From contig CATNEN010000011.1 in the NCBI GenBank assembly GCA_950097015.1, positions 5,351,001-5,415,000 on the forward strand: a DNA stretch of 64,000 nucleotides. Reading direction: 5' to 3'. Below, one piece after another: positions 33,718-43,582 of the stretch; within the stretch, counting starts at the first letter, position 1; each line of letters begins with the position of its first letter. Position numbers and translations under genes: made by a program. A model generated the notes under the pieces. The model was not told the DNA's origin, did not search any database, and worked only from the letters and a program-made list of their open reading frames with translations. The stretch is from Macrostomum hystrix (lineage: Eukaryota > Platyhelminthes > Macrostomidae).

Positions 33718-33775
33718 CAGCGTACATTAGCTGCGTACATTAGCTGCGTACATTAGCTGCGTACATTAGCTGCGT
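33718..33775. repeat. 13-bp tandem repeat downstream of gene C
   Basis: Four to five copies of cgtacattagctg. Confidence 0.85.
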
Positions 33776-34342
33776 AAATTAATTCAGAACAATTTATTGT
33801 TCTTGTTTGGCCCCAAGAAAAGTATATTCGGTCCTTACAATTGATCTGTTTGAACTAATCATTTCTTATTATATGTTTTCTGAATCATGCACATATGAAT
33901 GTAGTTATATTTTGTTCCACTGTGTCCCGTCTTGTATTTTGTGTGGCAATTTTTCGCTTTTATTTCAGTAACTAGTTTTACTATTACTATTACTATTACT
34001 TTACTACCAGTTTTACTACTGGTTGCTATAATAATTCCCTGATTAGGACATCTTATTAAGTATCCATTGAGCTGGCTGTGCTTTATCGCTCGTATTTTGT
34101 CCAGAATAAATCGCCATTAGATTATATCGCATTATCCAGAATTGGTTCAACGATCATAGCCATTGTTGATACGAGTGCAATCCCGTATGTTTTGTCTTTA
34201 ACATTAAGCTACATTCCCGTGAGCTATTTAAAAATAAAGAATTTGTTCAATTTGTTAAACAGAAGTGGAGAGTATTTAATTTATCGAATGTATTTTCGTC
34301 CTTTTATGTTTCACCCAGGGCCTTATAAAAAATAAGAATAAT

Positions 34343-34505
34343 TGCAGGAGGGCTGTGGGCAATGGCACATCGTTTGGTGGCACTAGACCCGCAGCCCGAG
34401 GAGGAAATTCTGCCCATTTCGCAGACTCCTGAGCACACGCGCACACAAATACCGATTTCTCATCGTCAGGCAGGGTACACACTCATTGTGCCTTGGATTA
34501 CAAAT
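34343..34505 (-). mobile_element. SINE family 2, copy d (5' truncated)
   Basis: On the minus strand it has the family 3' half: the gtcaggcag block, GAGTCTGCGAAATGGGCAG, and the 3' end GCCCACAGCCCTCCTGCAAT followed by an AT-rich tail. The tRNA-like head is absent. Confidence 0.75.
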
Positions 34506-34602
34506 TAGAAAACAAAAATTCTAGACTCTAAAAATTAGTATTTATATTTTAGTCATAATATTACACTATCTACGCACTTCAGATTCTCCAGAGCCATAAG
34601 GC

Positions 34603-36667
34603 ATGGCTGGTGTATCCGTGTTCGGGTCAGCTGATCTCGACCAATGGCTTTGCAGTCGGTGCACAGCGTTGAAGCCGACGCCACCGTCCGTCATGAATAA
34701 TTCTGGCCCAGTTTTAGTCATCTGCGATCAATGCAATTTCATCACTGAGCTGTTGTTTCCTGCTGCTGCTGATACTCCGCCGCAGCTACCGGCGCCAATA
34801 AAACAGGAGGTGGCCGAACTGATGCAGCGTCTGTCTATTCAAGACTGGGTCGCCGAACGTTTTTAGTCCTGAAAATTATCGAAAGTTCTGCGGCTTCCCA
34901 GTAGCTGACCTTGTGTTGGCTATTGAATCGTGCGGTGGACTCGCCTACGATGACGATGTACTCATGCGTCGGCTGAATGGGCATTGCAGCCACTGCCGAG
35001 AAAGGGTGCCGCGCGACCGACTGGTTGCTATGGTAACGTGCGAGTGCGAGCTGTGCTCAACATGCTTTATTCAGTTTCTTGCATCGGAGGACAAGGACAC
35101 CGGCGGCCGCATGCGCAAATGTCCGACCTGCCGCGTAGCCTGGGCGACAGAATCTGAAATTCTTCGCCAGCTATTGCTGGCCGCTGCCCCAATGATTGGT
35201 GCTGAGGCTGCTTATCAGGCTCTTGCGGAGGTTGATAAAGACAAGCCTGTTGATCAAAAGTTCAGGCGACTGCGTCTCGATTTTAACAGCCGAGGAAACA
35301 ATTCAATCAATCTCTCCCAGAATCAGCAGCGTCCGCTGCATCCGTTGCTAAGTGTATTGAGTGGCAATACAGACAGCGAAATTCAAGATCTAGTTTTTCA
35401 TCAGTGTAATGCCGAAGAAAGTGCTCTGTACGGCGAGTACAACCTTAAGACTATGACTCAGGCAACCAATTTTCGCAGCCTCCGCGCTCAGGCCGAGTTT
35501 CGCGACTGCAACCCGCTGGACCTGGCTGAGGCGGTTCGCAGCTGTGGCGATCAGCCAGACTTTGTGGACTTTGTTAGCGCCCACCTGAACAACCAGTGCC
35601 CAATCTGCTTCGATAACTTTCCCAGACACAAGATGCTCCAGATGGCCTCCTGCCAGTGCAAGCTCTGCTTCCTCTGCTTCCGCAATTTTGTCACCACCAG
35701 TCTGGACAACAATGACCACGTGTCGCATCTGCAGTGTCCGATCTGCAACACACCGGACTGTAAGGATGTCGGACAGTTGGAGACTCACTTCCAGTTGCTG
35801 ATGCTCCAAGTGACCACCTTGAATGATGCCGAGATCCGCTTCGATGCAGAGAAGGTCAGCGTCCTCGATCAGAGGCTTCGGGACTGGAACTTGACCCGGG
35901 ATCCGAGCTTTCGCTGGTGCAGCCACTGTCCAAACGGAGTCCAGCTGCCTGCTCAGCTTCGAGGTCGCAAGTTCAGGTGCGACCAGTGCTTGAAGCACAC
36001 GTGCAAAGACTTCAGGAAGCAATGGCAAGAGCAGCACGAGGGCATCGGGTGCGAGCAGTTCCAGCAGTGGCTGGTTGCGAATGACGCCGACTTTCAGGAG
36101 AGAGGCGTGGCTGCATTTCTGCAGAGCAGCGGCATCGAGTGTCCGAAGTGCAAGTTCAAGTACGCGCTGGCCAAGGGTGGCTGCATGCACTTTACCTGCA
36201 GGCAGTGCCGGGCTGAGTTCTGCTCAGGCTGTGGCGGCTTCTTCATCCGAGTGAACGGACGCGGGCTGATGTGCGAGCATCCGAGAGACTGTCTGTACTA
36301 CCTCAGAGACTTTGACGTCCGGAGCTTGCAGAAACTGCTGAGCGACCACGGCGTTCGGCACGAGACGTTGGCTGAGCAGGCCGCTGACGGTGGCGTCTGC
36401 GGAGTGATGGAGCAGAAGGAGACTGTGAGTGGCAGTCTGGTGGATGAAGCCTGTGGCACAGCAGTTAAGGGGCAATCTAGCTTGTGCACAAAGCACTACA
36501 CAGAGTACCTGGTGTCTCTGATCAACAGACACCGCCTGGACCCAGTAGAAGTGATGGACGCTGTCCTGCTGAGGGGTCTGTGTGCCAAATACGGAATTCA
36601 GTTCGATACGGAAGCGTCTGAGAATGAGGAGTTCATGCGGACGCTAGTCATGGAGAAAGAACCCTAA
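34603..36667 (+). pseudogene. HOIP-related RBR, gene D, frameshifted and missing an IBR zinc ligand
   Basis: An acceptor (cgcacttcag, AG 34582) precedes ATG 34603. An NZF (WLCSRCTALKP...VICDQC) leads to IQDWVAERF and a stop at 34864-34866. The protein resumes in another frame with SPENYRKFCGFPVADLVLAI, matching the same stretch in gene G (VEEWVAERLLAVKS...AAAIES). One base removed from the T run at 34860-34864 would restore the frame. After the break there are two RING1-like domains (about 34985-35130 and 35600-35760), IBR, RING2 with GGCMH, and a full LDD. In the IBR, TCKDF replaces TCKDC of gene E, losing a zinc-binding cysteine. Either sequencing error plus one substitution, or a decaying gene. 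Confidence 0.78.
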
Positions 36668-37515
36668 AAGCGATAAAAGTTACAGACTGGCATGCTGAGT
36701 GTAAAGGTCTTGTTGGTTCTTCACAATATTAAAGAATGCTTTTTGAACTTCCAGTGCTATTTTTACAAGCCACCATAAGTAAACTAGATTAATTTCTACT
36801 CAAGTCATTTCTTCTCTTTTAGAGTTGCGATTTTACAACTTAAAAATGAATAACCCTGAGTACAAATTTTCGTGTAAAATTCGTTTTCTTGCCCTTTTAA
36901 GTCTTTAATTTATGATTTTGAAGATTTTAGTCACAATCATACTATTGTTATGCTTTTCCAACTGTACTTGTAAAGGTCACTGGAAAGTATTCAAGCGTTA
37001 GTGTTGTTTTTGCAACACTAATTATAGAATGCCAGGCTATTCTATAGCCACATGCCAATGCAGATTTGTCATTTTTTGGACTTTCTATATATTTTTATTC
37101 AAGCTGTCTTTTTATTTTATGCTTCTCAGTGTATAATTATGTACTAGCAGCTATTCTATGATATTTTGTGTTGGATTTTGTAAAAAGACCCTCCAGTATT
37201 TGTGATTATATTATTTTTTTTACAGTTTTTTGTAGAGATATATTTTCAAGGAAAAATTATATTGTACTTGAAATTTGTCTTTCTTTTTTCTTTGTTTGTA
37301 GTGAACGAATTTTTAAAGATAGTTCCCTACTCATAATTGAGTCCCATTTAAGTTTATGTTTAATTCCTTGCTGCTTTAGCGGTGTAATACGTAAACTAAC
37401 CAGCGCATTGTAAGGCAACTCTCAGGCGAAGCTTGTTAGAAATAAGTCTAGTTACCTCTTACCTAGGTGACTTCTGATTATCTAAACAATGGCCAACACA
37501 TCTTGCTGGTTGCAG
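36668..37515. other. Spacer between genes D and F
   Basis: AT-rich. It ends at the acceptor tgctggttgcag (AG 37515). No gene recognised. Confidence 0.4.
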
Positions 37516-37542
37516 AGCCTCAACTGATCAGCTTCGCAGTTG

Positions 37543-39744
37543 ATGGCCGCTTTTGAGCCGAATCGCCAACAGGAGAGAGAGCCACAGAAGAGGCTGCCGA
37601 GATGCAGCATCTGCCACAGACGAGGCGCCTGCCTGGAGGCTGGCTGCAGCTTCGGTCTGATGTGCGAGTGCTGTCATTCCGACTGGCACAGTATCTGCCA
37701 GCACCGAGTGGAGCGGCTGCCGCTTCCTCAGGCAATGCCTCGCTACGACCAGTGGCTGACTGAGAGGCTGACGGAGGTGAAACAGTTGAGCGACTTCAGG
37801 CAGTTCTCAGACTCTGATCTCATTGACTCCATTCAGTCATGCTGTGGACAGGCGTTTGATGCAATGGTACTTCTGAGTCACCTGAGGAGCCGGTGTGGCA
37901 AGTGCTCCAGTCCGATGCCTAAGCACAAACTGGTTGGCATGGCAACGTGTGAGTGCGAGCTTTGCTCTGCGTGCTACCGCGGCTTTCTGTCTGGTCTGCC
38001 GGACCAACTTAGATGTCCAGCCTGTGGAGTGGCATTCTCTGCTGACCCAGTCGCTGCGAACCTGACGCAGATTCTTGTCCGCGAAATGGAGTGCGAAATA
38101 GGCAAAGATGATACCTTAAGGTTGCTGAAAATGCTTGAGGACTGGGGAGAAGGAGCAGGAGAGCAGGATAGAATGCTAAGAGAGCAACAGGAGACTCAAC
38201 AGAGAGAGCAACAGGAGACTCTACAGAGAGAGCAACAGGAGACTCAACAGAGAGAGAAGCCCTTTTCATATGAAGAGCAGCAACGATTTCTAAACAAACT
38301 GCAGCATTTTAAAAAGAAAGACATTGCAGGTGGTGAAATTCAGCAGGTGAGACAGCAGACAGAGCAACAGGAGAGACAGCACAGAGAGCAACAGGAGAGA
38401 CTGCAGAGAGAGCAACAGGAGAGACTACAGAGAGAGCAACAGGAGAGACTGCAGAGAGAGCAGCAGGAGAGACTACAGAGAGAGCAACAGGAGACTCTAC
38501 AGAGAGAGCAACAGGAGACTCAACAGAGAGAGCAACAGGAGAGACTGCAGAAAGAGCAACATGAGAGACTTCAGAAGAAGCAACAGGAGAGACTGCAGAA
38601 AGAGCAACTGGAGAGACTGCAGAAAGAGCAACAGGAGAGACTGCAGAAAGAGCAACAGGAGAGACTGCAGAAAGAGCAACTGGAGAGACTGCAGAAAGAG
38701 CAACAGGAGAGACTGCAGAAAGAGCATCAGGAGAGACTGCAGAAAGAGCAACAGGAAAGACTGCAGAAAGAGCAACTGGAGAGACTGCAGAAAGAGCATC
38801 AGGAGAGACTGCAGAAAGAGCAACAGGAAAGACTGCAGAAAGAGCAACTGGAGAGACTGCAGAAAGACCAACAGGAGAGACTGCAGAAAGAGCATCAGGA
38901 GAGACTGCAGAAAGAGCAACAGGAGAGACTACAGAGAGAGCAACAGGAGAGACTGCAGAAAGAGCAACAGGAGAGACTGCAGAAAGAGAAACAGGAGAGA
39001 CTGCAGAGAGAGCAACAGGAGAGACTGCAGAAAGAGCAACAGGAGAGACTGCAGACTGCGCAGACTCACCAGTGTGCCGCTAGTTATAGTAAACCTGGCC
39101 CAATTAAAACTCTCGGAAAGCTGCAAAGTCAGATGATGGAGTTGCTGCAATCTGAGCTGAGGTGTCCCAGGTGCAGTCGCTGCTTCGAGAGAGTCTCCAA
39201 ATCTGGTATTTCTACATTTCGCTGCTCCTGCAAGCATGAATTTTGTCCGTTTTGTTTGTCACCCTTCATCGGCTCTCACGATGGCTGCAGAATTCGTGGA
39301 TTTCATGTGCACCACCAGAGACAGTGCTTCTTCTCACTGAAGCAAGTGAAGCAGTCCACATTGATCGGCTTGCTTAGTTCTAAGAAAGTAGCCATCAATT
39401 CTGACTGCTCGTCAACAAAGAAGCAATGTCAGATTCTTGATCTCAAGCAGGAGAAAAATCAGTTGGTCGTGTTGCCATGTAACGAGAAAGTAACGCACAA
39501 TCAGCCAGGTGTATGCGACAGACACTACTGTGAGTACCTGATTCAGCTCATCAATGCGCACAGACTTGACCTGGTAGATGTTGCCAAAGAGAATGAGCTG
39601 CTGGAGATGTTCGAGAGATTCAGTTTGAGTGTTCCAGTTCCAGTAGTTTCAATGTCAAGTCCTACAGCTGCAAATAAGCAGCAAAAGTTGGCTATCTATC
39701 GAGAGCAGTTTAAGAAATTGGTGCCTCCATTCAGACCATGGTAA
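37543..39744 (+). CDS. HOIP-related protein with dead RING2 and QQERLQKE repeats, gene F
   Basis: ATG 37543 lies 27 bases after an acceptor. Order of parts: HOIP-type zinc finger (CSICHRRGACLEAG...CHSDWH), UBA-like helices (DLIDSIQSC), RING1 (CGKCSSPMPKHKL...CPACG), a long run of eight-residue repeats (QQERLQKE type, about 270 residues), then a RING2-like module (LRCPRCSRCFERVSKSG...RCSCKHEFCPFC) and an LDD (QILDLKQEK...RHYCEYLIQLINAHRLDL). No IBR is visible. In the RING2 the catalytic GGCxH reads SGIST: the cysteine is Ile and the histidine Thr, while zinc ligands on both sides remain. It therefore should not form a ubiquitin thioester. Paired with gene G, sharing the repeat region, C terminus and 3' flank. 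Confidence 0.82.
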   Translation: MAAFEPNRQQEREPQKRLPRCSICHRRGACLEAGCSFGLMCECCHSDWHSICQHRVERLPLPQAMPRYDQWLTERLTEVKQLSDFRQFSDSDLIDSIQSCCGQAFDAMVLLSHLRSRCGKCSSPMPKHKLVGMATCECELCSACYRGFLSGLPDQLRCPACGVAFSADPVAANLTQILVREMECEIGKDDTLRLLKMLEDWGEGAGEQDRMLREQQETQQREQQETLQREQQETQQREKPFSYEEQQRFLNKLQHFKKKDIAGGEIQQVRQQTEQQERQHREQQERLQREQQERLQREQQERLQREQQERLQREQQETLQREQQETQQREQQERLQKEQHERLQKKQQERLQKEQLERLQKEQQERLQKEQQERLQKEQLERLQKEQQERLQKEHQERLQKEQQERLQKEQLERLQKEHQERLQKEQQERLQKEQLERLQKDQQERLQKEHQERLQKEQQERLQREQQERLQKEQQERLQKEKQERLQREQQERLQKEQQERLQTAQTHQCAASYSKPGPIKTLGKLQSQMMELLQSELRCPRCSRCFERVSKSGISTFRCSCKHEFCPFCLSPFIGSHDGCRIRGFHVHHQRQCFFSLKQVKQSTLIGLLSSKKVAINSDCSSTKKQCQILDLKQEKNQLVVLPCNEKVTHNQPGVCDRHYCEYLIQLINAHRLDLVDVAKENELLEMFERFSLSVPVPVVSMSSPTAANKQQKLAIYREQFKKLVPPFRPW
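38170..39058 (+). repeat. Coding 24-bp repeat (QQERLQKE) in gene F
   Basis: About 35 units of caacaggagagactgcag plus aaagag, eight codons each. They are interrupted once (about 38245-38340) by a unique segment beginning EKPFSYEEQQRFL. The period of eight is not a heptad, and the i/i+4 pattern of Glu with Arg or Lys suits a single charged helix at least as well as a coiled coil. Confidence 0.9.
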
Positions 39745-40080
39745 GCATGAAAGAGACCACATTCTAGACTTCGGCCCTGCGTATTGGTTTTAATTATTTT
39801 ACCTGTCTTTTTTCAAACCAATTATATTCACTTTGCTTTCCGCGTACTTAACATTCATGTTCAACATGCATTCGTGTTTGTATCCTAACGCGATTGTTGT
39901 AGGTATGAACCTTTGTGAGAGCAAGCCCCTACTTCAGTTACTTTAATTCGTTCTTTTTTGTAATATTTGTTGTTGTTACCTTCATGTGTTCAAGTCAGCG
40001 TCTTAACTGGTGTAAAAGCTCATATTGATGTTGCTGGACGAATACTGTGAGCGTCTTATTTCACGATAAGAAGAGAAGAG

Positions 40081-40371
40081 ATGGTTCAATGGTGTAGAAC
40101 TGTGCTAAAGGCTCACAAGACTCACAGAACTCCCGGGGCTTACATATCGAATTATTATAATCGAATTAAAAACTCTGCTATCCGGGACCATTTGCTAGGT
40201 TGCGATAGTTGTTGTAATAAGGAGCCACTTGAACTGTTCAAAGTTGTTGACACGTGTAGGCAAGATTACAAACTGACCATTCTTGAAGCCATGTACATCA
40301 AGGCCCTCAAGCCAAACCTTAATGTCCAATTAGCGGGGAACGGTTCAAGCCAACAGCTCCAAGTGTTCTGA
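40081..40371 (+). pseudogene. 3' fragment of a retroelement protein (Penelope-like, GIY-YIG end)
   Basis: The reading frame ends with a segment typical of the C-terminal part of GIY-YIG nucleases in Penelope-like elements: SAIRDHLLGCDSCC, then ILEAMYIKALKPNLNVQLAG. Only the C-terminal stretch is present. No reverse transcriptase is found upstream, since the sequence before it is the 3' flank of gene F. Related DNA, cut short, follows gene G at about 46719. Confidence 0.55.
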
Positions 40372-40450
40372 CGTATGAGGCACGCTCTCTCTGTGCTGTG
40401 TGTGCGTTCCTCTCCAACCTCTTGATCATGGTTCGCCTTGTGACCTGCCC

Positions 40451-40690
40451 ATCGGACTTTAACTCACAATGTACAACAACCTACTTTTAAATACCTGCGT
40501 TTTCGTTTTTCAATAAATCGACCCTGTCCATCGGACTTTAACTCACAATGTACAACAACCTACTTTTAAACACCTGCGTTTTCGTTTTTCAATAAATCGA
40601 CCCTGTCCATCGGACTTTAACTCTCAATGTACAACAACCTACTTTTAAACACCTGCGTTTTCGTTTTTTAATAAATCGACCCTGACGATG
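40451..40690. repeat. 79-bp tandem repeat, three copies, in retroelement 3' region
   Basis: The string atcggactttaactcacaat (ctctcaat in the third copy) starts at about 40451, 40530 and 40609. Each copy ends in caataaatcgaccctg or a close variant. After the last copy comes CTGACGATGTGCGC, then taaagcttcggaatttt, which resembles a decayed hammerhead-ribozyme core of the kind seen at Penelope ends. Confidence 0.85.
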
Positions 40691-41458
40691 TGCGCTTAGG
40701 ACGTAAAGCTTCGGAATTTTAAACATATGTTGGCAATTTCATTTCTGTTCCTGTTGCTTATTAACGGAGTTACCTTACCAAATAATAAATTCGTAACAGG
40801 GTCGATGTTTCATATTTTTTATTTTAAGTCAAGCTGTGTTGTCCTTTTGAAAACTTTTCAGATTTTCTTGTCCTGACAACATTTATGATGAAAATTTAGA
40901 ATAATTGTCATAGTTCTTTGCTTAGAACTTAGCGGAAACACAGGAAGTTGTAGAAAACCGCAGAGCATAAGATCTTAGAAGCACCTCTTCCTCGCTCCTA
41001 CTTATCCCCGTTCCTAAAGATACAGATTTTTTTAATTGAGAAAATTTTTCTTGTTGAAACAATATCTTTAAATAGCGACTGACGTCAGTGACGTATCTGA
41101 ACAGACACTTCTACGTTGTCCCAGAGTGATAATTAAGGTACGAACTGCAGTAAAAATAGTTATTGCACTTTTAGTGTGATATAAAACGAGGCTAGTCACG
41201 GCAGAAAATCGCGTGCGTGGCGTGGCAGTGAATGTACATTCAATGTACACACGCAGCCTGGGTGCTGGTAGGGCTGAGAGGAAACTGACTTAACGGCTTC
41301 TAAGGCGGGCAAGGCAATTTCTCAGAGTGTCTTCACTCACAATGAAAACTTGTGAATCTCAATAAATACCTCTGCTGAATGTATTTATTAGAAGCAGACT
41401 TTAGTGAAAGTGAGCGGTTTCAAACTCGAACGCAACCAACCTCTAATCTCTGTTGCAG
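40691..41458. other. Retroelement end and spacer before gene E
   Basis: The stretch beginning aataataaattcgtaacagg (40786) through about 40925 is homologous to 46886-47040 downstream of gene G. The rest is unrecognised and ends at acceptor ctctgttgcag (AG 41458). Confidence 0.5.
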
Positions 41459-41459
41459 C

Positions 41460-43088
41460 ATGAGCGGCACTGTCGAAGCTGGCTCTCATGTCACCTGGCA
41501 ATGTGGCCAATGCACCTGCGACAATGACTTCTTGGGCTTCTCCCAGCCTGTCAGCGGTGGCACCATTCACTGCGAGGTGTGCGAAACTGGTAACAGTTTA
41601 AGGAACATAGCGAATCAGGTGAACGCCAGAACTGGTCAGTGCTTGTGCATCAGGTGCACACTACTCAATGACAGAGGCAGACATTACTGTTCTGCCTGCG
41701 GCTCATGGCTTGTATTTGTGTCAGAGCCAGAGCAGCTATTCCTATCAGATTTTTCCAGTACGAGCTCTGTGAGTTCCGCTTCTGAGCTGTTCGAAGTCCA
41801 CCATCACGAGACGGATAATGAGTCTGAGCTAGTTGCCCTGATGACTGAGTTCCACTTAATTAAGCTTGAACATGCGTCGAATTTTCGCAGCCTCCGTGCT
41901 CAGGCCGGGTTTCGCGACTGCAACCCGCTGGACCTGGCTGAGGCGGTTCGCAGCTGTGGCGATCAGCCAGACTTTGTGGACTTTGTTAGCGCCCACCTGA
42001 ACAACCAGTGCCCAATCTGCTTCGATAACTTTCCCAGACACAAGATGCTCCAGATGGCCTCCTGCCAGTGCAAGCTCTGCTTCCTCTGCTTCCGCAACTT
42101 TGTCACCACCAGTCTGGACAACAATGACCACGTGTCGCATCTGCAGTGTCCGATCTGCAACACACCGGACTGTGAGGATGTCGGACAGTTGGAGACTCAC
42201 TTCCAGTTGCTGATGCTCCAAGTGACCACCTTGAATGATGCCGAGATCCGCTTCGATGCAGAGAAGGTCAGCGTCCTCGATCAGAGGCTTCGGGACTGGA
42301 ACTTGACGCGGGATCCGAGCTTTCGCTGGTGCAGCCACTGTCCAAACGGAGTCCGGCTGCCTACTCAGCTTCGAGGTCGCAAGTTCAGGTGCGACCAGTG
42401 CTTGAAGCACACGTGCAAAGACTGCAGGAAGCAATGGCAAGAGCAGCACGAGGGCATCGGGTGCGAGCAGTTCCAGCAGCGGCTGGTTGCGAATGACGCC
42501 GACTTTCAGGAGAGAGGCGTGGCTGCATTTCTACAGAGCAGCGGCATCGAGTGTCCGAAGTGCAAGTTCAAGTACGTGCTGGCGAAGGGTGGCTGCATGC
42601 ACTTTACCTGCAGGCAGTGCCGGGCTGAGTTCTGCTCAGGCTGTGGCGGCTTCTTCATCCGAGTGAACGGACGCGGGCTGATGTGCGAGCATCCGAGAGA
42701 CTGTCTGTACTACCTCAGAGACTTTGACGTTCGGAGCTTGCAGAAACTGCTGAGCGACCACGGCGTTCGGCACGAGACTTTGGCTGAGCAGTCCGCTGAC
42801 GGTGGCGTCTGCGGAGTGATGGAGCAGAAGGAGACTGTGAGTGGCAGTCTGGTGGATGAAGCCTGCGGCAGAGCAGTTGAGGGGCAATCTAGTTTGTGCA
42901 CAAAGCACTACACAGAGTACCTGGTGTCTCTGATCAACAGACACCGCCTGGACCCAGTAGAAGTGATGGACGCTGCCCTGCTGAGGGAGGTTTGCAGGCG
43001 TCACGGCATTAGCGTTGATGGCAAGATTTCAAATGATTGTGCCGCTCTTCGGGGCTTGATTTCCCAACGAGTTCCATTGCGCCGTTGA
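41460..43088 (+). CDS. HOIP-related RBR E3, gene E
   Basis: ATG 41460 is one base after an acceptor (ctctgttgcag), so an open frame starting at 41379 is not used. The 542-residue product has two NZF-like fingers at the N terminus (WQCGQCTCDN...CEVC and CLCIRCTLLNDRGRHYC), then a UBA-like segment (NPLDLAEAVRSCGDQ), RING1 (NNQCPICFDNFPRHKM), IBR with all ligands (TCKDCRKQW), RING2 with GGCMH, and a complete LDD (MEQKETVSGSL, TKHYTEYLVSLINRHR). It looks like a compact, active linear-chain ligase without PUB. Bases 41880-42987 match gene D without indels. The two C termini diverge abruptly after the tract. Confidence 0.87.
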   Translation: MSGTVEAGSHVTWQCGQCTCDNDFLGFSQPVSGGTIHCEVCETGNSLRNIANQVNARTGQCLCIRCTLLNDRGRHYCSACGSWLVFVSEPEQLFLSDFSSTSSVSSASELFEVHHHETDNESELVALMTEFHLIKLEHASNFRSLRAQAGFRDCNPLDLAEAVRSCGDQPDFVDFVSAHLNNQCPICFDNFPRHKMLQMASCQCKLCFLCFRNFVTTSLDNNDHVSHLQCPICNTPDCEDVGQLETHFQLLMLQVTTLNDAEIRFDAEKVSVLDQRLRDWNLTRDPSFRWCSHCPNGVRLPTQLRGRKFRCDQCLKHTCKDCRKQWQEQHEGIGCEQFQQRLVANDADFQERGVAAFLQSSGIECPKCKFKYVLAKGGCMHFTCRQCRAEFCSGCGGFFIRVNGRGLMCEHPRDCLYYLRDFDVRSLQKLLSDHGVRHETLAEQSADGGVCGVMEQKETVSGSLVDEACGRAVEGQSSLCTKHYTEYLVSLINRHRLDPVEVMDAALLREVCRRHGISVDGKISNDCAALRGLISQRVPLRR

Positions 43089-43582
43089 GTGTCCGAAATG
43101 TTTACTATTCTCCAACGATGAGGGTTTCCAGCTTTTTTGTCAACAAAACTCTCAAACAGAAATGTGTAAGGCGCTTTTTTTAGTTAATATCAATCTTAAT
43201 TAATAGCTCGTATTTTGTTGGTGCTCAGATCTTTTGTCTTGCAATCTGGTCATTTATTCTAGCGTAAAAAGTTTTATGTACTAGCAATACTTTTTTCATG
43301 AAAAATAATTTTTTAAGATGTGATACTCATGGCTAGTGTATTGACAGTACAATGTTTATTTACAAATAAATTCAAAGTTGTTCTTTGATCATGTTCTGAA
43401 ATATTATTTGTTACATAATTTCTTTTGTTCTGATTATTTATTTCCTGATATGTTTAAACTAGTAAATTACGGACTTATTAGGACTAATAGATTGCGGAAG
43501 TGAATGACATTGTCGACTAGGCAAGCCAGGTCTCATTCACTTCTATTTGAACTCTTGCAGATCTGAAGTCCTGAATTTGAGC

